Of a stretch of 64,000 bases of DNA, positions 43,068 through 52,207 are shown one piece after another. Position numbers and translations under genes: made by a program. The notes beneath the pieces are model-generated. The model made no database searches, was not told where the DNA came from, and was given only the letters and a program-made list of their open reading frames with translations. The stretch lies in assembly GCA_902792435.1 (NCBI GenBank), contig CADAZN010000015.1:109172-173171 (forward strand), in the 5' to 3' direction. Source of the DNA: an uncultured Bacteroidales bacterium (GTDB lineage: Bacteria; Bacteroidota; Bacteroidia; Bacteroidales; Muribaculaceae). Within the stretch, counting starts at the first letter, position 1; every line of letters begins with the position of its first letter.

Positions 43068-44038
43068 TTGCTAGTAGAATTTTTCTTTTTCATTTTTTCA
43101 TGATGCCAAATCTCAAGACTGTTGAAGGCATTTTGCCACAGGATGTAGAAGCCTGGCCCCACAGCTGCGAGGGGGTTGAGCCATGCGCTCGATACCCAGA
43201 TGGCGAAGGCGGTGTTCTTTTGGCCCATAGCCTGGCCCATCTCGGTGGTGGCGTGGAAGAAACGGCCCACATAACGGCCTATGGCAAACTGCACGAAGGT
43301 GATGGCGAGGCTGGTGAGTGCTACTATCACAATGAACCACACAGTTGTGCCTGAGTTCATGATGTTGCGCATTGTTGCACCCGAAATCACCAGCAGCAGC
43401 ACTCCCCACAAGTAGAACGATAGGTCCTTGTTGCTAATGATGAGGCGATGTAAGCGTGGCGTGAGGTGCTTGACCACGTAGGCTAGTGCCATGGGGGCCA
43501 CAAGAACCGAGCACACGCGCTCGAGCAATGCTAAGAAAGCGTTCCAGAAAGGCATGTCGATGCTCTCATCAACAAGCGGGAACACTACGGGGATTGCCAC
43601 AGCAGCTACGAAGTTGCTCAGCAGCATGAAGGTCGTCATCTTCTCGAGGTCGCCATCGAGTTTGGCTGTAACAACGGGTGCAGCCGTAGCGCATGGGCAT
43701 ATCACACAGCAAATTATGCACTCCATCAGTATCAGGTCGTTGCCTTTGGCATCGTAGTGCATGATGAGCACCGTGCTTACTATCACGAGCACTAGCTGCA
43801 ATGCCAGGATGACGAAATGCCACCAACAGGGGCGCATGCGGTGAAAGTCGGCACGACAGAAGGTGACAAAAAGAATCACAAACAGAATCCATGGCAGGAT
43901 AAAGTCGAAGAAACTGTTGAACATCTGTCCCGCCTCATGCAACGCTGGCGTGAAGTAGAAGATGAAATAGACCAATATGCCAGTTGTCATCGACACCGGC
44001 AACGTCCATTCCTTCAAAAACTTAATTAGCTTGTTCAT
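43064..44038 (-). CDS. Bile-acid:sodium symporter family (BASS)-like membrane transporter
   Basis: 324 residues with about nine or ten membrane segments. Recognisable features are the internal repeats and the ECIICCVICPCATAAPVVTAKLDGD segment, a P-rich crossing helix as in BASS proteins, with MGQAMGQKNTAFAIWVSSAWL in the second half. Relatives carry bile acids, pantothenate or other organic anions with sodium. The start at 44038 opens with the first helix. It overlaps the 73-residue gene by 4 bases. Family call is moderate. Confidence 0.72.
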   Translation of the reverse strand: MNKLIKFLKEWTLPVSMTTGILVYFIFYFTPALHEAGQMFNSFFDFILPWILFVILFVTFCRADFHRMRPCWWHFVILALQLVLVIVSTVLIMHYDAKGNDLILMECIICCVICPCATAAPVVTAKLDGDLEKMTTFMLLSNFVAAVAIPVVFPLVDESIDMPFWNAFLALLERVCSVLVAPMALAYVVKHLTPRLHRLIISNKDLSFYLWGVLLLVISGATMRNIMNSGTTVWFIVIVALTSLAITFVQFAIGRYVGRFFHATTEMGQAMGQKNTAFAIWVSSAWLNPLAAVGPGFYILWQNAFNSLEIWHHEKMKKKNSTSK

Positions 44039-44070
44039 TAATTCACAAGAATAAATTCTTAAATGCGCTA

Positions 44071-44078
44071 CAAAAGTA
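44071..44078 (-). promoter_or_regulatory. -7 box of the BASS-like transporter pair
   Basis: TACTTTTG on the minus strand, 33 bases before the transporter start. Confidence 0.5.
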
Positions 44079-44360
44079 ATCATTCCCACCGATTTTGACA
44101 AGACAAATGAAAATATTATGATAAAGTACTACTAATTCAGATAGATAAGGTACAGTAATGTTGTGATAATTTGTTATATGTATTCTTCTTATTATTAGAA
44201 TTTATATTATTTTTGGCGAAAAATATACTATTTATTATGGTGGTTTGAAAAGATTTTTTAAATTTGCAGTGATGAAAAGAAGCATTTAGATTTAGACATT
44301 TAATAGATGACTATTAAGTCACATTAAATAAACTAATTATAAAATAACCATAAAATATAG
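44079..44360. other. AT-rich divergent intergenic region
   Basis: Holds a -7-like TAAATTTG (44259-44266, plus strand) about 95 bases before the giant secreted protein gene. No gene or repeat is seen. Confidence 0.45.
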
Positions 44361-47300
44361 ATGCGTATGAAAAAATTGATTACATTTTTAACACTGCTCA
44401 CGCTGTTCTTCATAACAGCGTGGGCCGGAACTGTCACGGATGTGCTGACGTATAAAACGACGGGAATTACGGGAAGTTCCTATTCCAGTTTTAGTGGCAA
44501 AACAGCCACATCAACTGCTGTTTATGCAGGAAAATGTGCAGGAACGAGCAACACGATTCAGCTAAACAACACCAAACCAAGTGGTGTTGTGACTACCGCT
44601 TCAGGCGGAAAGGTGAAAAGTATAACTATTACTTGGGGCACTCAAAATGGCAATGGTCGCACTATTAGAGTGTATGGTAAAAATACTGCTTATACTAGTT
44701 CCGATGACTTGTATAGCACTGATGCAAACATAAGAGGTACAACATTAGGAGACTTAGTTAGCGGAACCTCAACAACTATTACAGTTAGTGGAGATTATGA
44801 GTACATAGGTTTTAAATGTACATCAAACAATGCAGCATATCTTGCAGCAGTTGATATTGTTTGGGAACTCTCATTAGCTCCTCCCACCATTTCTCTTTCA
44901 CCGGGTGCTCCGTATTTTGAGGGTGATGAGGTGACTGCTAATATCACTACCACAGAGCAAGGTGCCTCAATTCTCTACAAGCTCAATGATGGTGAGTGGA
45001 CTGAATATGACAGCAGTAATCCTCCCACTTTCAACTCTACAACAACAATTAAAGCAAAGACTGTTGTAGATAATGATGAAAGTGAGGAAGTTACCGAAAC
45101 AGCGACATTTGGGCCAAGTGTTTCTACTGCTGCCGAGGTTATTGCTCTTGCCGACAACACAGTATTCAAGTTCAGAGGAAACTTGGTGGTTAGCGGCAAG
45201 GGTGGAGAAAGTGGAAAGCATCTCTATGCGCAGGATGCTACTGGAGGCGTGCATCTCTTTGACAATATGCCCGACTACGCTACCGAAGACGTGATTCCAC
45301 CTGGTTTCATTGCTAAAAAAATCACCTACAATGGTGCTGTGGAGCTAACGGACCTGCAGAACATGAGAGAAGCAACAACCATTGGCAATCTCAATGCTGT
45401 GGAACTGACACCGCTTCAAGTTACTCAAAATAATCCGTTCATCTATGCGGTTATCAATAACGCATTAATTGAGCAAACGGGCCAATATCTGAGTATGAAT
45501 GTCAACGGCGAGACCATCTCTCTGCAAGAGATGTTCCCTGGTGTAGAGACGCCAATCGTTGGAAAGACCTACAACATCTATGGTGTTACTAACTGGAACA
45601 ACGACGCAAGGTTCATGCCATTAGCTTATGAAGAGGTGCAAGTTGATCCAGGCGACGGTTATTATCTTGTGGGCAATTTCAACATGGAAAGTGATGGAAC
45701 CACATGGGTGGTTAAGGATTCCCGCTACAAGTTCACCGAGGAGAATGGCACTTACGTTCTCAATGCCAATCTCCCCAACGTCAGTGATGGTGTGTTCTTT
45801 AAAATTGTCCATGTCGATGGCAATAACAAAACTTGGTATGGTGGCGAGGCTGGAGATTATTACGGCATCACTGGAACTGTCAACTCTGATATCGAGCTGA
45901 AGAGCGGTGACTATGGCAAGAACTTCAAGCTTAATATTGGAGGTCCCACCAACTTCACAATCACTCCCGACAACAACAATCTCTATCTCAGTGTGAGCCG
46001 TGACGCCCTGCTTTATTACAAGGGCGACAACAACAGTTGGGCATTGACTCCGATGACAGCGACCGATGACGGCTGGACCACCTCACAGGAAATCGCCGCT
46101 AATGGCAAGTTCGGCTTTGCCGATGAATGGGGTGGCCATCACGGCGGTAGTGGATGGTTGATTAAAACAGAGCATTACAACGACGAAATCCCAGTGACTG
46201 ACAATGGCGACTTCATCATGGAGAATGCTGGCGATTATCTCCTCATTGTTAACAGTGCATTGTCAAGCCTCGTTGTTGAAGCTCCTCACGGCATCACCTG
46301 CACCGCAGTTAGCGATGTGCCTAATGGACACAATGAACAAGACGGCTTTAAGCCTGGTGGTACTGTTGTTGCGAAAGTTGATGGCAACACTGCAACTCAG
46401 GCATTGCCTGGCGAAGTTGTAACCCTCGACATCACTCCGTGGAATGGATACACATTGCACAGTGTCGTACTCAAATATAATGTTACAGTCGACGATGAGG
46501 TTACAGTTGTTGAAAACGAGATAGCACCAGTTAACGGCGTTTACTCGTTTGAGATGCCTAACGCTCCAGTCGAGGTGATAGCCAATTTCTATGCCGGCGG
46601 TTATAATATCACGGTAGATAGCCCTCATGGCACTTACAATGGTCCTTACTCAGCCACTGTGGGCGAAACCGTGGAATTCAACATCACCGACATTGAAGAA
46701 GGTTATAGGATTATAGGCATTACTGCTACGTTCACCAACAATAATGGAGGCACAACATCTGTTACTGTGAAGAAGGGCGAAAACGGATATTCGTTTGGAA
46801 TGCCGCCATTCCCTGTGCATATTGAAATTGTTTATAAGCACCATTCTACAGCAGCTGGCATCTGGGACCTCGTTACCGATGCTTCGCAACTTGTTGATGG
46901 CAATGAGTACATCATTGTCTATCAAGATGCCGACGCGCCAATGGTGATGAGCACAACTCAAAACAACAACAACCGTGGCGCAACATCCCTTGAAATCAGT
47001 CCCGATTTTTCACAAGTCGCAATCACGAGCGATGAGACACAGGTGTTCAAGCTCGAAGGCGATGCTTCGGGATGGTACTTCAAGGCCGATGGCGGTTACA
47101 TCTATGCAGCTTCCTCTAATAACAACTGGCTGAGGACCGGTGTTCAGAAAAACGATAATGCCAAGGCCGCAATATCTATCACCAATGGGCTTGCCTCTAT
47201 CGTGTTCCAAGGCACCAACACAAGAAATGACCTGAGATTCAATCCCAACAACGGTTCGCCTTTGTTCTCTTGCTATGCCAGCACAAGCACGCTTCCTAAT

Positions 47301-49163
47301 GTGTCGATTTACACCCGCGGTGAAATCATTAACCCCAATCCACCCGAGTTCTGGCCCGAGCCTGGTGAGCTGATGCCCGAGGACTTCTATGCCGAAGTGT
47401 GGAGCGAATATGAAGACCGAGCAATTATCTATTGTTTGGTAGATCCAAGTGCAGCGCCTACCGATCCTTATACAGTGAAAAGCGAAGGCACACGTTGTGA
47501 CCAAGGCTGGGGATGGGGCGAAATCTTCGTTGCTGGTCCCGGCACTCACACCATCTATGCTGTGGCCGAGGTGTATGGCGCTTTGAGCCCAATCGCAAGT
47601 GTCACTTATGAGACTTATGCAATGGGTGACTGGAAACTGGTGACCAATAATAGGGACCTGTTTGTTGACAGGTACGAGTATATCATCGTCAATGATGACT
47701 TCGACAAGGTGGTAGGCGCTTATGATGCTACTGGCAAGAACTTCAATGCACTGCCTAGTACGGGCAATGTAACATTCGACCCCACCTTTGAAACCGCTAC
47801 AGTCAACAGTGATGATGTGAAAATATTCTCACTTGAGTATGTGCAAGGTAGTGGCTCATGGCGTGAGGGTTACCTTTATGATGCCGACGGCACTTATTAC
47901 CATGCAGTGGGACATGTCTCTAATTGGGATGTAGATCCACCTGCACCAGCCATCGAGAACACCCAAGGCATTGTTTGGGCTTACAATGGCGGACACACAG
48001 GGTATGTTTATCTTGAGAGTGATAACTCCAACATATCATACAACACTGTTGGTGATGTCTTCGATTGCCACAACTGGAACTATCCGCTCGATGACCATCA
48101 CACCAGAGTGCGCTTGTACTATCGCGCTAAGCCGATTTCTCTCGCCGACCTTTGCCAGAGTGGCTCTCTGCGTCAAGAATATACCATCAGCGACGAACTT
48201 GTTGCAGTGGCATGTGCCGAGGACAACTGGGGAAATGTTTACCTGTGGTGTAAAGACCAAGCACTTTCGATCAATCCTACCTACAACACCAACGACTACG
48301 AGGACTTCATGACTGAAAATGCTGGATTCAATGGCGATTGGGACCAGAGCAACTGGATTGCCCTGAGGTTCTTTAATGGAGGTGTTCGCAGCCAAACTGG
48401 AGATTTGTACAGCACTATCAAAGAATATGTTGGCTGGAAAATTAAGGAGCTTACCGTTAAAGGTGTTTATTCCAACAAGTATAATTATGTGCTCGACATG
48501 TCAACCACAAGTCTGCAGACCAATGGTCGCTTAGATTACCCTCTGAACTTGTATTGTCCAGCCAACTTCCTGCAAGAGAACCTTGATGGTCAAGCCACGG
48601 GCCACACCACCACCACAGCCGACAGGCATTACTTCTTCATGAATCCTAAGATTCAGGAGGTGTGCTCAATTACTTATGCAGTGTGGAACGGCGAAACCTT
48701 TGAGCTGCCCGACGTTTCATCGGGCAATCCCGCCAATATCCCTGGAATAATTGATGTTTACTGGGATTTCAACAACATGTATGTCGAGGACCCAACAACG
48801 GGTGAAACTCACAGTCTGTTTGAAGATTTGGTTGTGGGCGCAGCCTACAAGTTCAAAGCCATTGTGCAAAGGCCTGAGCCAGCACCTAAAAACTCGTCGC
48901 TCAGAGATGGCGAGACAGGTCACACTCCTGGCAGCTACACTTCGGACGGCAGCTACAAGGTTTATCCTTTTGACTTCGATCCCAAGGACCCTGAGAACAT
49001 TATCACTGCGGTTGAGAGCGTCGATGTTGGCAACGGTCAGGTTAAGAGCGTGAAGTATGTCAACGTTGCAGGTATCGTTAGCGACCGTCCGTTCCAGGGC
49101 GTGAACATCGTTGTTAAAGAATACACCGACGGCAGCAAAGTTGTAACCAAGATTGTGAGATAA
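44361..49163 (+). CDS. Giant secreted multidomain protein with sorting-type C terminus
   Basis: 1600 residues. Signal peptide 1-22. An N-terminal beta domain (about 23-175) resembles that of the protein at 31708; a chitobiase-type Ig-like domain (about 178-250) and an OB-like module (about 255-430, ATGGVHLFDNMPDYATED) follow. A carbohydrate-binding-like region at about 435-630 has YYLVGNFNMESDGTTW and KIVHVDGNNKTWYG. Several Ig-like and beta domains lie at 640-1560. The last 55 residues (VESVDVGNGQVKSVKYVNVAG, PFQGVNIVVKEYTDGSKVV) look like the C-terminal sorting domain seen on Bacteroidales surface proteins, not the dockerin tail of its relatives. No catalytic site is recognised. Probable surface glycan-binding protein. 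A -7-like box lies at 44259. Confidence 0.85.
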   Translation: MRMKKLITFLTLLTLFFITAWAGTVTDVLTYKTTGITGSSYSSFSGKTATSTAVYAGKCAGTSNTIQLNNTKPSGVVTTASGGKVKSITITWGTQNGNGRTIRVYGKNTAYTSSDDLYSTDANIRGTTLGDLVSGTSTTITVSGDYEYIGFKCTSNNAAYLAAVDIVWELSLAPPTISLSPGAPYFEGDEVTANITTTEQGASILYKLNDGEWTEYDSSNPPTFNSTTTIKAKTVVDNDESEEVTETATFGPSVSTAAEVIALADNTVFKFRGNLVVSGKGGESGKHLYAQDATGGVHLFDNMPDYATEDVIPPGFIAKKITYNGAVELTDLQNMREATTIGNLNAVELTPLQVTQNNPFIYAVINNALIEQTGQYLSMNVNGETISLQEMFPGVETPIVGKTYNIYGVTNWNNDARFMPLAYEEVQVDPGDGYYLVGNFNMESDGTTWVVKDSRYKFTEENGTYVLNANLPNVSDGVFFKIVHVDGNNKTWYGGEAGDYYGITGTVNSDIELKSGDYGKNFKLNIGGPTNFTITPDNNNLYLSVSRDALLYYKGDNNSWALTPMTATDDGWTTSQEIAANGKFGFADEWGGHHGGSGWLIKTEHYNDEIPVTDNGDFIMENAGDYLLIVNSALSSLVVEAPHGITCTAVSDVPNGHNEQDGFKPGGTVVAKVDGNTATQALPGEVVTLDITPWNGYTLHSVVLKYNVTVDDEVTVVENEIAPVNGVYSFEMPNAPVEVIANFYAGGYNITVDSPHGTYNGPYSATVGETVEFNITDIEEGYRIIGITATFTNNNGGTTSVTVKKGENGYSFGMPPFPVHIEIVYKHHSTAAGIWDLVTDASQLVDGNEYIIVYQDADAPMVMSTTQNNNNRGATSLEISPDFSQVAITSDETQVFKLEGDASGWYFKADGGYIYAASSNNNWLRTGVQKNDNAKAAISITNGLASIVFQGTNTRNDLRFNPNNGSPLFSCYASTSTLPNVSIYTRGEIINPNPPEFWPEPGELMPEDFYAEVWSEYEDRAIIYCLVDPSAAPTDPYTVKSEGTRCDQGWGWGEIFVAGPGTHTIYAVAEVYGALSPIASVTYETYAMGDWKLVTNNRDLFVDRYEYIIVNDDFDKVVGAYDATGKNFNALPSTGNVTFDPTFETATVNSDDVKIFSLEYVQGSGSWREGYLYDADGTYYHAVGHVSNWDVDPPAPAIENTQGIVWAYNGGHTGYVYLESDNSNISYNTVGDVFDCHNWNYPLDDHHTRVRLYYRAKPISLADLCQSGSLRQEYTISDELVAVACAEDNWGNVYLWCKDQALSINPTYNTNDYEDFMTENAGFNGDWDQSNWIALRFFNGGVRSQTGDLYSTIKEYVGWKIKELTVKGVYSNKYNYVLDMSTTSLQTNGRLDYPLNLYCPANFLQENLDGQATGHTTTTADRHYFFMNPKIQEVCSITYAVWNGETFELPDVSSGNPANIPGIIDVYWDFNNMYVEDPTTGETHSLFEDLVVGAAYKFKAIVQRPEPAPKNSSLRDGETGHTPGSYTSDGSYKVYPFDFDPKDPENIITAVESVDVGNGQVKSVKYVNVAGIVSDRPFQGVNIVVKEYTDGSKVVTKIVR

Positions 49164-49183
49164 TTCTATTTCATATAACTAGA

Positions 49184-49222
49184 AAAGAGAGACTTGAGGT
49201 AAATGCCTCAAGTCTCTTTTTG
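49184..49222 (+). terminator. Terminator of the giant protein gene
   Basis: AGAGACTTGAGG and CCTCAAGTCTCT form a perfect 12-bp stem with TTTTTG after it. Confidence 0.93.
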
Positions 49223-49248
49223 TGTATTTGAAAAAGAAGAGTTGTTGA

Positions 49249-50667
49249 TTAGTCTTTGGGGTCGCTTTGCTTGAGTTGCTCGACGAATTGGTCGATTTTC
49301 TCCAGTTCCTTGGGGATGTCGATTTCTTGAGGGCAGTGACTCACGCACTTGCGGCAACCGATGCAGTGGTTGGCCTGACGCAGGCGTGGCACGCTGTAGT
49401 CGTAGCCCACGAGGAACGCCTTGCGAGCTCGCTTGTAATTGCTATCCTTCTCATCGCGCACCAGGTTGCCCTCCTTGAGGCACTTATTGTAATGCACGAA
49501 AATAGCTGGTATGTTGATGCCATAGGGACAAGGCATGCAGTACTTGCAGTCGTTGCAGGGGATATCATGCAGTGCCACAATTTTGTCGGCAATTTTACTG
49601 AGGAAAGCATCCTCCTCGGGAGAGATGGGCTTCAATGGCGAGTAGGTCTTAATGTTCTCCATGAGGTGGTCCATCCACGTCATGCCGCTTAGCACAGTGA
49701 GCACACCTTCGGGTGTGCCTGCGTAGCGGAATGCCCATGATGCTATGCTGCTGTTGGGGTCGCGTCGTTTCATGTCGGCAACGATATCGTTGGGCATGTT
49801 GGCCAGTCGTCCACCCAGCAACGGCTCCATGATGATTGCAGGGATGTCGCGCTTTTTTAGCTCGTCATAAAGATACTCGGCGTTGGTGTTGTCTTCATTA
49901 ATCTCCTTGGCGTGCTTCCAGTCAACATAGTTAAGTTCGATTTGCACGAAGTCCCAGTGGTAATCGCCCTCGTCGTGCCATGCCAGCAGGTTGTCGAAGA
50001 TGGCGATGTCACCGTGGTAGCTGAATCCCAAGTTGCGAATCTTGCCTGCCTCCTTTTGCTCAACGAGCCAGTCGAGCAAGCCGTTGTCCATGAAGCGGTT
50101 GTTAAACTCCTCGATGGCATCTTCGCCGCCTCCTACTGCGTGCAGAAGCATGTAGTCGATGTAGTCGACCTGCAGTTCCTTTAGCGAGTTATAGAACATC
50201 TTTTGGCTCTCCTCGAGTGACCTTGTGGAGGGGTCGAAATTAGAGAGCTTGGTAGCGATGTAATATTTGTTGCGTGGATGACGATGCAGTGCGATGCCGG
50301 TGGCTTTCTCGCTGCGTCCTTGGCAATAGGCTGGCGATGTGTCGAAGTAGTTCACGCCATGCTCGATAGCGAAGTCTATTTCCTTGTTGACCAGTTCCTG
50401 ATCGATAGCTGCGTTAGGGTCGGCCTGATCACCTCCTTCTAATGGCAATCGCATCATGCCGTAGCCCAGCAGCGACACGCGGTCGCCAGTGTTGGGGTTA
50501 GTGCGATAGGTCATCTTGTCTTTGGGGACATCCTCGGGAGCAATCGCTGCATTGCCCGAGTCGTTGTTGTTGCAAGCGGCCAGCACAACGCTCGATGCCA
50601 CTGCAGTGCCTCCAGCCACTTTCAGGAAGTGGCGGCGGCTCATATTATGTTTGTTGTCGCTATTCAT
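49249..50667 (-). CDS. Tat-exported aldo/keto reductase with two [4Fe-4S] clusters
   Basis: 472 residues. N terminus SRRHFLKVAGGTAVASSVVLAAC carries both a twin-arginine motif and a lipobox-like LAAC. The AKR barrel has catalytic residues in YFDTSPAYCQGRSE (Asp, Tyr), IATKLSNFD (Lys) and YMLLHAVGG (His). The C-terminal ferredoxin domain has CNDCKYCMPCPYGINIP and HCIGCRKCVSHCPQEI, enough for two clusters. The start at 50667 leaves 13 bases after the polyferredoxin stop; the two are almost certainly cotranscribed. The arrangement suggests a periplasmic or membrane-attached reductase receiving electrons from the polyferredoxin. Confidence 0.85.
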   Translation of the reverse strand: MNSDNKHNMSRRHFLKVAGGTAVASSVVLAACNNNDSGNAAIAPEDVPKDKMTYRTNPNTGDRVSLLGYGMMRLPLEGGDQADPNAAIDQELVNKEIDFAIEHGVNYFDTSPAYCQGRSEKATGIALHRHPRNKYYIATKLSNFDPSTRSLEESQKMFYNSLKELQVDYIDYMLLHAVGGGEDAIEEFNNRFMDNGLLDWLVEQKEAGKIRNLGFSYHGDIAIFDNLLAWHDEGDYHWDFVQIELNYVDWKHAKEINEDNTNAEYLYDELKKRDIPAIIMEPLLGGRLANMPNDIVADMKRRDPNSSIASWAFRYAGTPEGVLTVLSGMTWMDHLMENIKTYSPLKPISPEEDAFLSKIADKIVALHDIPCNDCKYCMPCPYGINIPAIFVHYNKCLKEGNLVRDEKDSNYKRARKAFLVGYDYSVPRLRQANHCIGCRKCVSHCPQEIDIPKELEKIDQFVEQLKQSDPKD

Positions 50668-50680
50668 TGCTGTAGGGGAA

Positions 50681-52189
50681 TTAAATGGTTCGGTGATCTT
50701 CATGGCCCTCGACGTGGATGGCCGAAACAGGGCGTGAAGGACAAACATACTCGCAGGCACCGCAGCCAATGCACTTTGCCTCGTTGATGCTTGGCACCAT
50801 GGGTGATTTCTCGTCGTTCTCGTCGAGCTGAATCATGGTGATAGCACCAGTGGGGCAGTGGCGTGCACAGTTGCCGCAGGAAACTGGCGTGCCGTCGTCG
50901 TTCTTGTCGCGAGTGGGGATGCACAGGAAGTGAGTCCACACGGCGTGACCAATCTGAGTAGACGACTTCTGCTCAAGGGTGATGGGCTTGATTGCGCCAG
51001 CGGGGCACACCTGCGAGCAGCGGTTGCACTCGGGGCGGCAGTAGCCACGCTCGTAGCTCATGATGGGTTGCATGAAAGTGAGCAGGTCGTTAGAAGGGCG
51101 AAGCACCTGGTTGGGACACTCGGCCACACACAGCTGGCAAGCCACGCAATGCTGATGCATGTTGCGGGCGTTAAGCGAACCAGGAGGAGTGATGGGATTC
51201 TTGCGCTCGGGCATCTTTTTGTCCTCGATGGCAGCGAGGCCTCCGTCCACTTTCTTCTTGGCCTGCGCCATAGCAGTAGTAGCAAGAGCTACACCACTGC
51301 CAATGAGGAATGCACGCTTGGCCTTGTCAACTCCTTCTTGCTGCTGAGGAGTGTCTTCAACGGCAACCACTTTGCGTGGACGGCCATAATAGATTGCGTC
51401 CTTGTGGCACTTGTCAATGCAGTTGCCACAGGTCACGCAGCGGCTATGGTCAACGGTGCCGTTCTTGTAGTCGATGCACGACGACTTGCAGTTGCGAGTG
51501 CACATGCCGCACTTGATGCACTTGTCGTCATCGATGTGCACCTTGAGCAACGAGAATCGCGAGATGAGACTCAAGAAAGTTCCCACCGGGCACACGGTGT
51601 TGCAATAGGTGCGTCCGCCTCGCCATGCCAGCACGGCGATGACAATGAATAGTACGGCAGCAGTAGCAAGCGACGCTATGCTCTTTACCCACACCTCCAC
51701 GGTGTAGATACCGTAACTGTGATAGTGCTCGGCGATGGCGGCAATGCCATTATTGCACCACTGGTAGATGGGTTGGAACAAATTGGTCGCTATCAACCCA
51801 AATGTCCCATAAGGTTCAAGCAAGGTGAATATCGAACCCACACCAGCGAGCACTAGGGCGATAAAAAGCACCAGCACTGGATAGCGCAACCATTTCACTT
51901 CCTTGGAGTAGGTGAAACGGTTCTTCTTGCGCCTGCCGTGAAACCATGAAATGATGTCTTGCAAGACTCCCAGCGGGCATATCACCGAGCAATAGATTCG
52001 GCCAAACACCAGAGTGAGCAACGCAAGCGCGACAATTATCACCACATTCAATGCCAGCACTGCAGGCATAAACTGAATCTTGGCTGTCCAACCCAGCCAA
52101 TGATGCAAGGTGCCAGTGAAATCAAGAAATAGCAGAGTCACTGCTACAAAGCAGATCAACGCTAAAATTCGTCTAATTTTCTTTAACAT
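50681..52189 (-). CDS. Membrane-bound polyferredoxin (NapH/NosR-like)
   Basis: 502 residues. About five membrane segments fill the N-terminal 200 residues, two of which carry the NapH/NosR-type cysteine pairs FGRIYCSVICPLG and GGRTYCNTVCPVG. After these come at least five [4Fe-4S] binding motifs: KCIKCGMCTRNC/CVTCGNCIDKC, HCVACQLCVAEC, CRPECNRCSQVC, CGNCARHC and CIGCGACEYVC. A further hydrophobic stretch with a possible Tat-like start (KRAFLIGSGVALATTAMAQA) lies near 290, so the later clusters may be outside. Acts as electron conduit between quinol or ferredoxin and a periplasmic acceptor; here the acceptor is probably the adjacent AKR. Confidence 0.85.
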   Translation of the reverse strand: MLKKIRRILALICFVAVTLLFLDFTGTLHHWLGWTAKIQFMPAVLALNVVIIVALALLTLVFGRIYCSVICPLGVLQDIISWFHGRRKKNRFTYSKEVKWLRYPVLVLFIALVLAGVGSIFTLLEPYGTFGLIATNLFQPIYQWCNNGIAAIAEHYHSYGIYTVEVWVKSIASLATAAVLFIVIAVLAWRGGRTYCNTVCPVGTFLSLISRFSLLKVHIDDDKCIKCGMCTRNCKSSCIDYKNGTVDHSRCVTCGNCIDKCHKDAIYYGRPRKVVAVEDTPQQQEGVDKAKRAFLIGSGVALATTAMAQAKKKVDGGLAAIEDKKMPERKNPITPPGSLNARNMHQHCVACQLCVAECPNQVLRPSNDLLTFMQPIMSYERGYCRPECNRCSQVCPAGAIKPITLEQKSSTQIGHAVWTHFLCIPTRDKNDDGTPVSCGNCARHCPTGAITMIQLDENDEKSPMVPSINEAKCIGCGACEYVCPSRPVSAIHVEGHEDHRTI

Positions 52190-52207
52190 ATTAATTGGTA
52201 TTGATTA

